A DNA stretch of 45,928 nucleotides from Fimenecus sp045579305 (GCA_045579305.1 JAZNLY010000028.1:1-45928), one strand, 5' to 3'. Positions 8,872-17,669 are shown, counted from the first letter of the stretch. Numbers and translations are program-made. The notes: generated by a model not told the origin, from the sequence alone.

Positions 8872-9900
8872 TTAATCCTCCAATGTATCGGACATAATTT
8901 TGCCCACTATTTCTGTTAAATATTTAAGACTTGGAATTAGTCTTGCATAATCTATTCTTGTAGGACCAATCAGTCCCAACGCACCGCTATCCTTACCACC
9001 TACTGTATAATGGGAGTAAATAAGACTTGAGTCCTGAAGTTCACGATAAAAGTTTTCTTTACCGATTAAAACGTTGGTATTGTTCTCCGCTTTATGACCT
9101 GCAAAAAGGTTTGTAAGCGGCTCACCACGTCTTAAAAATTCCATTAATTCGTATGCGTTCGGATAATCAGTATGGTTAAGCAGATTCGACTGACCTTCCA
9201 AAAGCAACTGTGTCTGTTCAGTAAGTTGTGCCAAATCTGAAAGAGTTACAAGTAAAGGTGAAATTGCAAGTGACTTGCTTCCTAACGAAAGCGCAAGAGT
9301 CTGAATAAGTGCTATACTTACTTCACTTGCGGATTTACCAATAAAATGTTTTGAAACAATATTATAGAAGGTTTCGATTAATTCAAGATTAAGTTCGCTA
9401 TCTGTTCGGCAAACCCTGCTTTTAAGTATTCCTGATGATGAAAGCATAACCATCATAGCAGTATGAGTGCCAAGAGGAACTAACTCAACACGACGGATGA
9501 CTGCGTTTTCATCTGTTGGTGTTGTTGAAACAACTGCACAGTTTGTAAGTTCAGCTAATACCTGACCAGCTTGTTCAAGAATCTGCTGCGGCTCACCACC
9601 TGCATCGGAAAGACGAGCTTCAATAAGTCGTTTTTCATTGATTGGCAGTTCATATCTGTTCATAAGCTTATCAACATAATAACGATAACCAATCTGTGAC
9701 GGAATTCGTCCTGCCGATGTATGAGGTTGTTCAATAAAACCTAATCTTGAAAGCTCAGCCATTTCATTACGGATAGTGGCAGATGACACCGGGATGCGGA
9801 TATACTCAAGCAAAGTCTTTGAACCAACCGGCTCACCCGTTGCGATATACCATTCAACAATGGCGGCAAGGATTTTTTCTTTTCTCTCGCTGAGTTGCAT
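8872..9900 (-). CDS. hrcA: Heat-inducible transcription repressor HrcA
   Basis: HrcA is the repressor that binds CIRCE and turns down chaperone operons when GroE is free. The 342 residues begin with the winged-helix domain (MQLSERKEKILAAIVEWYIA, VSSATIRNEMAELSRLGFIEQPHTSAGR) and continue into the GAF-like dimerisation domain, ending with GLIGPTRIDYARLIPSL. A perfect CIRCE lies 22 nt upstream of its start codon, so it represses its own operon. It is the first gene of hrcA-grpE-dnaK-dnaJ. Confidence 0.98.
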   Translation of the reverse strand: MQLSERKEKILAAIVEWYIATGEPVGSKTLLEYIRIPVSSATIRNEMAELSRLGFIEQPHTSAGRIPSQIGYRYYVDKLMNRYELPINEKRLIEARLSDAGGEPQQILEQAGQVLAELTNCAVVSTTPTDENAVIRRVELVPLGTHTAMMVMLSSSGILKSRVCRTDSELNLELIETFYNIVSKHFIGKSASEVSIALIQTLALSLGSKSLAISPLLVTLSDLAQLTEQTQLLLEGQSNLLNHTDYPNAYELMEFLRRGEPLTNLFAGHKAENNTNVLIGKENFYRELQDSSLIYSHYTVGGKDSGALGLIGPTRIDYARLIPSLKYLTEIVGKIMSDTLED

Positions 9901-9922
9901 CTTGTCACCCCTTTTGTTTAGT

Positions 9923-9949
9923 TTAGCACTCTCATCTTTAGAGTGCTAA
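9923..9949. promoter_or_regulatory. CIRCE operator (HrcA binding site)
   Basis: TTAGCACTC (9923-9931), a 9-nt spacer, and GAGTGCTAA (9941-9949) match the CIRCE consensus perfectly. It lies about 12 nt downstream of the -10 box of the hrcA promoter, so bound HrcA would block initiation or early elongation. Confidence 0.98.
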
Positions 9950-9960
9950 CTCTATTAAAT

Positions 9961-9989
9961 AATATACATTCTTTTCTAAAAAATGTCAA
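9961..9989 (-). promoter_or_regulatory. SigA-type promoter of the hrcA operon
   Basis: On the minus strand a perfect TTGACA (9984-9989) is followed after exactly 17 nt by TATATT (9961-9966). CIRCE overlaps the expected transcription start. Confidence 0.88.
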
Positions 9990-10026
9990 GGAAATATTTG
10001 TAAATAATTTATGAATGAGGAAAAAG

Positions 10027-10055
10027 TTGACAAAACAATTATACTATGGTAACAT
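10027..10055 (+). promoter_or_regulatory. Candidate promoter of the padR operon
   Basis: TTGACA (10027-10032) is followed after 17 nt by TAACAT (10050-10055). The -10 region overlaps short palindromes (CATATG, TATGCATA), a plausible place for PadR autorepression, but no full PadR operator consensus is visible. Confidence 0.55.
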
Positions 10056-10097
10056 ATGCATAGATAAGATAGGTATTTAAAATAAGGAGGATTATTT

Positions 10098-10424
10098 ATG
10101 GCAAAGAACGATTTAATGCACGGAAACACAAGTTTATTAGTGTTATCTCTTATTGAACAAAAGGATATGTACGGTTATCAGATTATCAAGGAGTTAAAAC
10201 GCAAAAGCGAAAATGTTTTTGAATTGAAAGAAGGCTCGCTCTACCCTGTTTTGCATGCACTTGAAAACGACAAACTCATTACATCTTATATTGAAGAAAC
10301 CGACTCCGCAAGAAAACGCAGATATTACACAATCACCGACAAAGGCAGAAAGGAATTGGCAGATAAAAAGGAAGAATTCTTTATATTTACAAATGCCGCA
10401 AGAAAAGTATTGAACTTTGCATAG
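10098..10424 (+). CDS. PadR family transcriptional regulator
   Basis: This 108-residue winged-helix protein is of the short PadR class. It shows the family hallmarks: LVLSLIEQKDMYGYQIIKEL in the first helices, LKEGSLYPVLHALE in the recognition helix, and RKRRYYTITDKGRKEL in the wing. Such proteins usually repress their own operon and respond to a ligand or membrane stress. AAGGAGG lies 8 nt before the ATG. The next gene starts 12 nt after its stop and encodes a membrane protein with an N-terminal helical domain typical of PadR partners, so it is the regulator of that pair. Confidence 0.93.
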   Translation: MAKNDLMHGNTSLLVLSLIEQKDMYGYQIIKELKRKSENVFELKEGSLYPVLHALENDKLITSYIEETDSARKRRYYTITDKGRKELADKKEEFFIFTNAARKVLNFA

Positions 10425-10436
10425 GGTGGTGACGTT

Positions 10437-11291
10437 ATGTTTATGAGAAAATTCTCAAATTTTAATGAAGCCAAAGAGATATACATAGAACGGGTTTTAT
10501 ATCACATTCATTACAAAAAACTTGGAAAAAGAATTAAAGAAGAAATCGAAAACCACATGGACGATATGTATGACGATTTCAAAAATGATTTTGATGATGA
10601 AATTGATATAGCTAAAAAAATTATTGACGAAATGGGCGACCCAGATGAATTAGGTCTTGAGCTTAAAGAAGCTAACAAGAATATTTTACGTATCATCAGA
10701 GCATTTAAAATCACCTTGATATTATCAATTATTCCTGCTTTACTCTTCTGTCAAATCGTGCTATATGACCCGATTATGGAAATTATGCAATATTACAAAG
10801 CAGTTGATATAACTACTATCGAGGCACGAATGAGTGAAGAATATAACAAAGGTAAACCCATAAGACTTTTCGCTGATGCAGACCACAACGGGAAAGTCCA
10901 TAGATACTATGTTCCCGATGAGCAACCTGAAGGACGATTTATGTGTATTCATACTGAATCCATAACAATCCTTGGCAAAAACTATAAAGACAAATTTTTG
11001 TACTATGGATGTAGTAGTGGTGGATATAGTGATGTTCATCATTTTAATTTAGATTACAATTCAGCTGATTATTTACTTGTATTAACTTCACCTACTGAAG
11101 CAAAATATTATAAAATGTATTTAGAGCCGATAAATTCAGATAGTGGACTTAAACCTTATTGGAGTGATTTTATAGAGTATCCTCAAAACGGAACTTACGA
11201 CAAACCAGTTTCTGTTTTGGTTGATTTGCCTGAGGGGTATCATTGGAGTTTATTTGAAAGATTTAATGAAAATAAAGAATTGATTAAATAA
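10437..11291 (+). CDS. PadR-linked single-pass membrane protein (HAAS/DUF1700-like N-terminus)
   Basis: The 284 residues comprise an N-terminal helical domain (about 1-85, with KRIKEEIENHMDDMYDDF and AKKIIDEMGDPDELG), one membrane helix (about 90-110), and an extracytoplasmic domain of about 170 residues that I do not recognise. The N-terminal pattern resembles HAAS/DUF1700 domains, which are commonly encoded next to PadR regulators. Near the C-terminus it shares GLKPYWSDFIEYPQ with the next gene. There is no enzyme motif. A GGTGGTG sequence precedes the ATG; a second ATG two codons later is also possible. It probably acts as a membrane sensor or regulatory partner; this is inference. Confidence 0.82.
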   Translation: MFMRKFSNFNEAKEIYIERVLYHIHYKKLGKRIKEEIENHMDDMYDDFKNDFDDEIDIAKKIIDEMGDPDELGLELKEANKNILRIIRAFKITLILSIIPALLFCQIVLYDPIMEIMQYYKAVDITTIEARMSEEYNKGKPIRLFADADHNGKVHRYYVPDEQPEGRFMCIHTESITILGKNYKDKFLYYGCSSGGYSDVHHFNLDYNSADYLLVLTSPTEAKYYKMYLEPINSDSGLKPYWSDFIEYPQNGTYDKPVSVLVDLPEGYHWSLFERFNENKELIK

Positions 11292-11329
11292 ATACCAAAC
11301 TTTTTAATTTTACATAATTTGGTGATTAT

Positions 11330-12247
11330 ATGAGAGAAATCAAAGATTTTGATACTGAAAAGAAAATATTTATAGGCAAGGTATTAAACCATATTCATTA
11401 TAAAAAATTACACACAAGAATTTATGAAGAGCTTTCAAATCATATGGATGATATCTATGAAGATTTTAGTCCAGAGTGTGATGATGAAAAAGAAATTACA
11501 AAAAGAGTTCTTGAAGAAATGGGCCATCCCCATTATTTAGGATTAGAGTTAAAGAAAGCAAATAGAACAAAGCTCTTACAAGTAAAAGTAATTAAAGCTC
11601 TTTGTATTCTTTTATGTTTTCCTGTTTTATACTCTGTATGGATAATGATTGTTCATATAGGAATGGAATTCGATGACTATTTTCATGCTGACACAGTAGA
11701 AGAAGCAGAAGAATGGATTTTAGAAAACAGAACTGACGGTCAACCAATTAAATTGCTTACAGAACTTGAGCATGATGGTGTTGTTCATCGAATTTATGTA
11801 CCGCAAGTTCAAGATGAAGAAGATTTTCAAATTTATCACATATACTCAATGGAATTCTTTGGTTTTAACATAAAGAATAGATTTAACCGTTCACATTGTC
11901 ATTACGAACCAAACAGTAATTATACAATGGCAAGTCTTGACCAACAGCCAATACGCGATGAGCTAATGATTTACTACGATACACCGGATTATAAATATAT
12001 AAAAGTTCAATTCAAGCCCGTAAAAGAAGGTCTTGAGGAATATTGGAGTGATTTTATAGAAATACCACAGGACGCAACAATTGACGAGCCTAAATTTTTT
12101 ATTTTGGATTGTCCTGACGGTTACCGATGGAACAATTACGATAGATTTGATGAAAACAAAGATATCTTCATTCCTGAACCTACAACTAATGTAACCGACT
12201 GCGATTCAAATAGAATAAAAGTTCACTCATCAACAGTAATTTATTAA
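11330..12247 (+). CDS. Paralogue of the preceding PadR-linked membrane protein
   Basis: The 305 residues follow the same plan as the upstream gene: an N-terminal helical domain (KVLNHIHYKKLHTRIYEEL, VLEEMGHPHYLGLELK), one membrane helix (about 89-111), and an extracytoplasmic domain. Shared landmarks are QPIKLLTELEHDG with VHRIYVP, GLEEYWSDFIEIPQ and GYRWNNYDRFDENKD. The tandem pair clearly arose by duplication, but has diverged greatly. A GGTGAT sequence precedes the ATG; the spacing to the upstream stop is 38 nt, so cotranscription from the padR promoter is likely. The C-terminus is about 20 residues longer than in its paralogue. The function is unknown. Confidence 0.8.
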   Translation: MREIKDFDTEKKIFIGKVLNHIHYKKLHTRIYEELSNHMDDIYEDFSPECDDEKEITKRVLEEMGHPHYLGLELKKANRTKLLQVKVIKALCILLCFPVLYSVWIMIVHIGMEFDDYFHADTVEEAEEWILENRTDGQPIKLLTELEHDGVVHRIYVPQVQDEEDFQIYHIYSMEFFGFNIKNRFNRSHCHYEPNSNYTMASLDQQPIRDELMIYYDTPDYKYIKVQFKPVKEGLEEYWSDFIEIPQDATIDEPKFFILDCPDGYRWNNYDRFDENKDIFIPEPTTNVTDCDSNRIKVHSSTVIY

Positions 12248-12249
12248 TC

Positions 12250-12269
12250 CATGTTTTCACAGAAACATG
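12250..12269 (+). terminator. Weak hairpin after the padR operon
   Basis: CATGTTT (12250-12256) and AAACATG (12263-12269) form a 7-bp stem with a 6-nt loop 2 nt after the stop codon. No T-run follows, so termination here is uncertain. Confidence 0.35.
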
Positions 12270-12315
12270 AATCATTACATAAACGATGTGTACATCATTT
12301 CTCACAAATTAGTTA

Positions 12316-12344
12316 TTGACATTAAGTTAAAACAAGTATAAAAT
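12316..12344 (+). promoter_or_regulatory. Promoter of the thrS T-box transcript
   Basis: TTGACA (12316-12321), a 17-nt spacer and TAAAAT (12339-12344) lie just before the T-box leader. Confidence 0.8.
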
Positions 12345-12357
12345 ATATACAAAATTA

Positions 12358-12612
12358 TAAAGCGTTGAGAAAGAACGACGGATAATGTGGATTTACAGAG
12401 AGATTTCGGTTGGTGCGAGAAATCAGTTCAGTATCCTGAGACCACTTTCGAGCATTGGTGAAAACGATTTTTTCGGTTAAGCCAATCGTATTAACTGCGT
12501 TAAGGTTATTTGAGTGGCAAAATATTTTTGTTTTGCAATACGGGTGGAACCGTGGAATGTTGTTTTTATAGCATTTCATCCTGTTTATATAGGATGAAGT
12601 GCTTTTATTTTT
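12358..12612 (+). promoter_or_regulatory. T-box leader sensing uncharged tRNA-Thr
   Basis: The leader begins near AAAGCGTTGAGAAAG and carries the Stem I landmarks (AGAGA, GGTGCGAGAAATC). The segment CCTGAGACCACTTTCGAGC holds the likely specifier codon ACC (Thr) at 12441-12443. The T-box core GGGTGGAACCGTG lies at 12542-12554, followed by a terminator hairpin. Uncharged tRNA-Thr pairs with the specifier and the T-box, favours the antiterminator, and permits thrS transcription. The specifier position is inferred from the conserved context. Confidence 0.93.
12571..12612 (+). terminator. T-box-controlled terminator before thrS
   Basis: GCATTTCATCCT (12571-12582) pairs with AGGATGAAGTGC (12591-12602), a 12-bp stem with one G-U pair, followed by TTTTATTTTT. 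Confidence 0.9.
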
Positions 12613-12641
12613 ATGTATTTAATGTAAAGGAGAAATATATT

Positions 12642-14594
12642 ATGATTAAGGTAACACTTAAAGGCGACGTAATTAAAGAATACGAAGCCGGTACATCTAT
12701 TGCAGAGATTGCTAAATCTATCGGTATGGGTTTATACAAATCTGCTTGTGGTGGTAAAATTGATGGAAATTACTGCGATTTAAGAACTGCAGTCAATGAA
12801 GACTGTGCTCTTGAAATCGTAACTTTTGATGAAATCGAGGGTAAAAAGACATTTTGGCATACTGCTTCTCATATTATGGCTCAGGCAGTTAAAAGACTTT
12901 ATCCTGATACAAAACTTGCTATTGGTCCGTCAGTAGATAATGGTTTCTATTACGACTTTGATTCAGAGGTTTCATTCACACCTGAAATTCTTGAGAAAAT
13001 TGAAGCAGAAATGAAAAAAATCGTTAAAGAAGATTTACCTCTTGAAAAGTTTGAGTTATCCCCAGCTGAAGCTCTCCAGATGATGGAAGAAAAGGGCGAA
13101 ATCTACAAGGTTGAGCTTATTAACGAACACGCTGACAAGGGCGAACCTATTTCATTCTACAAGCAAGGTGATTTCACAGAGCTTTGTGCAGGTCCTCACC
13201 TTATGTCAACAGGTGCAGTAAAGGCATTTAAGCTCACAGCTTGTACAGGTGCTTACTGGAGAGGTAACGAAAAGAACAAGATGCTCCAGAGAATTTATGC
13301 TACTGCATTCCCTAAACAGGCAGCGCTTGAAGAACATTTGGCACAGCTTGAAGAAGCAAGAAAACGTGACCACAACAAACTTGGTCGTGAACTTGAACTC
13401 TTTACAACAAGTGAACTTATCGGTCAGGGACTTCCGATCATGCTCCCTAAGGGTGCAAGAATCATTCAGCTACTTCAGCGTTTTGTTGAAGATGAAGAAC
13501 AGAAGCGTGGTTGGTTACTTACAAAGACACCATTTATGGCTAAGAGTGACCTTTACAAGGTTTCAGGTCACTGGGACCACTATCGTGACGGTATGTTTGT
13601 TCTTGGTGATGCAGACGAAGCAGAAGCAAACAATGAAGAAATCTTTGCACTTCGCCCTATGACTTGTCCATTCCAGTATCAGGCATATCTTAACAAACCT
13701 CGTTCATATCGCGACCTTCCTTTAAGATATAACGAAACATCTACTCTTTTCCGTAACGAGGCATCAGGTGAAATGCATGGTCTTATCCGTGTTCGTCAGT
13801 TCACAATTTCAGAGGGTCACTTAATGTGTACTCCTGAACAGCTTGAAGATGAATTCAAAGGCTGTCTTGAGCTTGCTATTTATATGCTTAAGACTCTTGG
13901 ACTTTATGAAGATGTTTCATATCGTTTCTCACAGTGGGACCCTGATGATAAAGAAAAATACATTGGTACACCAGAACAGTGGGACGAAGCTCAGGGTATT
14001 ATGGGCAAAATCCTCGATAATCTTGGAATTGATTATAAGATTGGTATTGGTGAAGCTGCTTTCTATGGTCCTAAACTTGACATTCAGATTAAGAACGTAT
14101 TCGGTAAAGAAGATACTCTTATTACAATTCAGGTTGACCAGCTTCTTTCAGAAAAATTCGGTATGGAATACACAGACAAAGATGGTTCAAAGAAAAATCC
14201 ATACATCATCCACAGAACGTCAATCGGTTGTTATGAACGTACACTTGCTCTTCTTATTGAAAAATACGCAGGTGCATTCCCACTCTGGCTTGCTCCTGCG
14301 CAGGTAAGAATTCTTCCTATTGCTGACAGACATCACGACCGTTCATTTGAAATCAAGAAAGAACTTGAAAAGATGGGTATGCGTGTTACTGTTGACGACA
14401 GAAGTGAAAAGACAGGCTACAAAATCCGTGAATCAAGACTTCAGAAACTTCCATACTGGATTATCGTTGGTGACAAGGAAGTTGAAGAAGGTACAGTTTC
14501 AGTAAGCAAACGTGGTCAGGGTGATATTGGCTCAATGGCATTTAATGATTTCACAGCTATGCTTAAAGAAGAAATCGACAATAAAGTAAGATAA
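12642..14594 (+). CDS. thrS: Threonyl-tRNA synthetase
   Basis: This enzyme attaches threonine to tRNA-Thr. The 650 residues comprise an N-terminal TGS domain (MIKVTLKGDVIKEYEAGTS), the editing domain with HTASHIMAQAVKRLYP and GPHLMSTG, the class II catalytic core (RPMTCPFQYQAYL, RNEASGEMHGLIRVRQFT, the motif 3 region around RTSIGCYERTL), and the anticodon-binding domain at the C-terminus. The start is ATG 12642, preceded by AAAGGAG at 12626; an open frame upstream runs through the T-box and is not coding. Expression is set by the T-box. The metallophosphoesterase gene begins 11 nt after its stop. Confidence 0.98.
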   Translation: MIKVTLKGDVIKEYEAGTSIAEIAKSIGMGLYKSACGGKIDGNYCDLRTAVNEDCALEIVTFDEIEGKKTFWHTASHIMAQAVKRLYPDTKLAIGPSVDNGFYYDFDSEVSFTPEILEKIEAEMKKIVKEDLPLEKFELSPAEALQMMEEKGEIYKVELINEHADKGEPISFYKQGDFTELCAGPHLMSTGAVKAFKLTACTGAYWRGNEKNKMLQRIYATAFPKQAALEEHLAQLEEARKRDHNKLGRELELFTTSELIGQGLPIMLPKGARIIQLLQRFVEDEEQKRGWLLTKTPFMAKSDLYKVSGHWDHYRDGMFVLGDADEAEANNEEIFALRPMTCPFQYQAYLNKPRSYRDLPLRYNETSTLFRNEASGEMHGLIRVRQFTISEGHLMCTPEQLEDEFKGCLELAIYMLKTLGLYEDVSYRFSQWDPDDKEKYIGTPEQWDEAQGIMGKILDNLGIDYKIGIGEAAFYGPKLDIQIKNVFGKEDTLITIQVDQLLSEKFGMEYTDKDGSKKNPYIIHRTSIGCYERTLALLIEKYAGAFPLWLAPAQVRILPIADRHHDRSFEIKKELEKMGMRVTVDDRSEKTGYKIRESRLQKLPYWIIVGDKEVEEGTVSVSKRGQGDIGSMAFNDFTAMLKEEIDNKVR

Positions 14595-14605
14595 GAGGTA
14601 TTTTT

Positions 14606-16213
14606 ATGAAAGCTCCCCTTACCGTAACGGTTATTACCGATACACATTATTATTCAAAAAATCTTGGCACATCAGGTGTAGCTTATGAAATCGCAAATAA
14701 CAAGAGTGGTGTTTTGTTAGCTGAAGCTGCTGAAATGCTTGAAGCTGCATTCACTCAGATTGCAAAGGACACAAGAACTGATATTGTGCTTCTTTCAGGT
14801 GATACAACAAGTAATGGTGACTTAGATTCACACAGAGAATTCATCGAAATGCTCCGCGACCTTAAATCAAAAGGCAAGAAAGTTTATGTTCTTACTGCAA
14901 CACATGACTACAAGGGTGACGGTACACATCACAAGTATGTTGGTGACGAAAGAGTCCCTACTCCTGCCGCAAAGCGCGAAGAACTATATGATATGTATAA
15001 GGAATTCGGTCCTGATGAGGCTTTTGCTGTTCATAGACAGAGTATGTCATATATTATTCAACTTCAGGACGGATATAGACTTTTTGCCCTTAATGACGAC
15101 TCAAACTTAAACGGCAAAAGTGGTTTTTCCGACGAGCTTTTTGAGTGGATTAAAGAACAGATTGCCGACGCAAAGGCAAATAATCAGTTCATAGTTGCTA
15201 TGACTCACCATCCTCTTATTGCTCCATCACCTATGTACGAAATTATCGGTAAAGGTGATATGATGGGTGATTATGATATCCGTCGTGAGCAGCTTGCAGA
15301 CCTTGGTGTACAGTTTATGCTTACAGGTCACACTCATGTACACGACATCGATAAGCACGTAAGCCCTAAAGGCAATTATTTCTATGATATTTCAACTGCT
15401 TCAACAGTGGGCTACCCTGCTACAATCAGAAACATCGTTTTTGATGCAGAAAATGAAGTTGTTACCACAACAACAGATTTGATTACTGAACCTGTTAAGT
15501 TTGATACTCATGGCAAGGACTTGCAGACATACCTTGCAGACCATATGATTGGTATGATTAGAGATGTAATCAAAGCCGCCGGTGAAGATATCGACAAATT
15601 TGCCGATATGGCAACTGCTATCAGCATCAAGAAAAAGGTCAGCTACAAAATCGGTTGGATTTTAAAGCCAGTCTTCAAATTCCTTAACAAGCTCAAAATC
15701 GGCACAGTTGGTAACTGGACTCGTGCTGAAACAGGTCTTAAAAAAGAGGATTATGCTGATATCAAGGACAAAGGTGTTGTTGATTTTATCGTTGACCTTG
15801 TACTGAATCTTTATGGCGGTAAGAATCTTTATACACCTGATGACAATGAATACAAAATTGCTATCGGGCTCATTAACATAATAGATTCAATAATCAAGGT
15901 TTTACATATTCCTTTGAAGAAGCTTGTCAAAGTTTCCGACACAGTCCGCGATATTATTGAACCTTTACTTTATAACGCAGGAATTCCAGCTTATGATGCT
16001 GTTATGCCAATTATGCCTGTGTACGAAGGCGACGAAGTCGGCCCTCAACCGGAACCAACTCCAAAAGTTACAACGGTAAAAGACAGTAAAAAAGGCTTGC
16101 CTATTATCATTCTTACAGTTCTTTTTGTTCTCATATTCCTTTTACCGATTGCGCTCTTATTACTTATCGGATTTATCAAAAATCAGATTAAGTACGGAAA
16201 ACATCTTAAATAA
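14606..16213 (+). CDS. Calcineurin-like metallophosphoesterase with C-terminal membrane helix
   Basis: The 535 residues show the metallophosphoesterase motifs TDTHY (D12, H14), LLSGDTTSNGD (D66), ATHDY (H100, D101), THHPL and TGHTHVHD. At the third motif the usual Asn of GNHD is replaced by Thr. After the catalytic domain, a region of about 200 residues leads to one strongly hydrophobic segment near 507-529, followed by a basic end (KNQIKYGKHLK). There is no N-terminal signal peptide, so the catalytic domain may face the cytoplasm with the protein tail-anchored; this is inferred. The gene is 11 nt downstream of thrS and ends at a clear terminator, so it is probably cotranscribed with thrS. 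The substrate is unknown. Confidence 0.88.
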   Translation: MKAPLTVTVITDTHYYSKNLGTSGVAYEIANNKSGVLLAEAAEMLEAAFTQIAKDTRTDIVLLSGDTTSNGDLDSHREFIEMLRDLKSKGKKVYVLTATHDYKGDGTHHKYVGDERVPTPAAKREELYDMYKEFGPDEAFAVHRQSMSYIIQLQDGYRLFALNDDSNLNGKSGFSDELFEWIKEQIADAKANNQFIVAMTHHPLIAPSPMYEIIGKGDMMGDYDIRREQLADLGVQFMLTGHTHVHDIDKHVSPKGNYFYDISTASTVGYPATIRNIVFDAENEVVTTTTDLITEPVKFDTHGKDLQTYLADHMIGMIRDVIKAAGEDIDKFADMATAISIKKKVSYKIGWILKPVFKFLNKLKIGTVGNWTRAETGLKKEDYADIKDKGVVDFIVDLVLNLYGGKNLYTPDDNEYKIAIGLINIIDSIIKVLHIPLKKLVKVSDTVRDIIEPLLYNAGIPAYDAVMPIMPVYEGDEVGPQPEPTPKVTTVKDSKKGLPIIILTVLFVLIFLLPIALLLLIGFIKNQIKYGKHLK

Positions 16214-16228
16214 TCAAATAGTTTTATA

Positions 16229-16260
16229 GAGGTAATGCGGAATGTGTTACCTCTTTTTTT
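16229..16260 (+). terminator. Terminator after the metallophosphoesterase gene
   Basis: GAGGTAA (16229-16235) pairs perfectly with TTACCTC (16247-16253) and is followed by TTTTTTT, 15 nt after the stop codon. Confidence 0.88.
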
Positions 16261-16374
16261 ACTATAAGCGATAAATTGGAGTATATGAGAGTAAAAGGTA
16301 AAGATGTTTATGCCTCCCCTTGTCAGGGTGCGAGCGTCAAGTGGAAGCTGAATTAGCGCTGTGTTTGAAAACTG
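16261..16374. other. Unassigned intergenic stretch before the GH32 promoter
   Basis: No gene, RNA or clear regulatory motif was recognised here. A GC-richer patch around 16314-16350 (GCCTCCCCTTGTCAGGGTGC) stands out from the AT-rich surroundings and may be a relic of a dispersed repeat. Confidence 0.3.
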
Positions 16375-16404
16375 TTGATTTTTTCTTTAATAAAATGATA
16401 TAAT
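16375..16404 (+). promoter_or_regulatory. Promoter of the GH32 gene
   Basis: TTGATT (16375-16380), an 18-nt spacer and a perfect TATAAT (16399-16404). A leader of about 135 nt follows, with an 8-bp inverted repeat TTACCATT (16470-16477) and AATGGTAA (16521-16528) close to the start codon. Confidence 0.7.
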
Positions 16405-16544
16405 TATCAGGTAAATAATTCTGAAGAGCAGTCTTATATGGCACTAAAATCACAACCTGAAATTCATCCTTACCATTGGTCCAAGACTCACATCATATAA
16501 TGTTGAAACGGTTGAGCATGAATGGTAAATCACGAGGTACTATT

Positions 16545-17669
16545 ATGACTTTTGATACAACTAAATTACAATGGATAAGGGAGCCTGTAGATTACACCGC
16601 ACCTTTAAACCACCATTTTGCTACCAAAAAAGGCTGGATAAACGACCCTAACGGTCTTGTTTACTTTAAGGGTTACTATCATATTTTCTATCAGCACTCT
16701 CCTAACTTTGAAAAGCCCTGGCAGGAAAATATGCATTGGGGACATGCGAAAACAAAAGATTTTCTTGCATTCGAGGAGCTTTCTGTTGCTCTTTATCCCG
16801 ACAAGCCATATGACAAAGACGGATGTTGGTCAGGTACTGCAATCGTAAAAGACGATACACTTTATCTTTTTTATGCTTCTATTCACGATGGTGTCCAGTC
16901 TGTTAGTGTAGCTTATTCTGATGACGGAATCAACTTTGAAAAGTATGAACGTAACCCTGTAATTGACAGCTTTCCAAGCGATGGTTGCCCTGATTTTCGT
17001 GACCCAGCCGTATGCTATTCTGATGGCAAATATTATTGTGTAATGGCATCGGGAAATCGCGAAAAGAATACCGCAAATCTCCTTCTATATGAAAGTGAAG
17101 ATTTGTTTCATTGGAACTATAAAGGTGTTTTATGCGAGTGGGAAAACTCCAAGTTTGCCGAGTGTCCATCTTTCATGAAATCTGGTGAAAAGTATTTACT
17201 TACAGCATCTGTTTGCAAGAAAGACAGTCATTATTTTTCAATTATGTATGGAACTTTTGAAAACGACAAGTTTACCATAGAATATACCAGCGAAGTAGAT
17301 AAAGGTCCTGACCAATATGCAGGACAGGTTTTCCTTGATGAAAAGGGACGAACAATTCTTATTTCGTGGATGCCTGGTTGGAAATATGCAGGTTACAAGG
17401 AAAAAGATATAGGTTGTATGTCCGTACCTCGTGAAATCAAACTTATCGACGGAAAAATCTATGGCTATCCGGTGGAAGAAGTTCAGCATTTATTAAAAGA
17501 TAGTGATTCAGCAGTGATTCGCAAATCAGATGGCTTTAGAATCAAACGACATGGTCGCAAAAGCGTGATTTATAAAGGTGAAATCAACGACCTCAAAGTC
17601 ATCCGTGACGGATATATTTTAGAAGTCTTTGTAAATGGTGGAGAAGAAGTTTATTCAGTTTTGCTATAA
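16545..17669 (+). CDS. GH32 beta-fructosidase (intracellular invertase-like), short form
   Basis: This hydrolase would cleave sucrose, sucrose-6-phosphate or fructo-oligosaccharides. The 374 residues carry all three catalytic motifs of GH32: WINDPNG with the nucleophile D34, FRDPAV with D153, and AECPSF with the acid/base E206. The five-bladed propeller is complete through SWMPGWKYAGY and MSVPREI. The C-terminal beta-sandwich is much shorter than usual, yet its last strands (GYILEVFVNGGEEVYSV) are kept, so the protein is compact rather than simply truncated. There is no signal peptide. The start is ATG 16545 with GAGG upstream; an earlier in-frame ATG exists without a ribosome binding site. 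A GH13 gene follows. Confidence 0.9.
   Translation: MTFDTTKLQWIREPVDYTAPLNHHFATKKGWINDPNGLVYFKGYYHIFYQHSPNFEKPWQENMHWGHAKTKDFLAFEELSVALYPDKPYDKDGCWSGTAIVKDDTLYLFYASIHDGVQSVSVAYSDDGINFEKYERNPVIDSFPSDGCPDFRDPAVCYSDGKYYCVMASGNREKNTANLLLYESEDLFHWNYKGVLCEWENSKFAECPSFMKSGEKYLLTASVCKKDSHYFSIMYGTFENDKFTIEYTSEVDKGPDQYAGQVFLDEKGRTILISWMPGWKYAGYKEKDIGCMSVPREIKLIDGKIYGYPVEEVQHLLKDSDSAVIRKSDGFRIKRHGRKSVIYKGEINDLKVIRDGYILEVFVNGGEEVYSVLL

Noticed and set aside
12355..12579. 74-codon minus-strand frame before thrS
   Set aside because: It covers the T-box leader in antisense; the RNA structure explains the conservation.
16545..17669. GH32 as a pseudogene
   Set aside because: The frame is intact, all catalytic motifs are present, and the last strands of the C-terminal domain remain.
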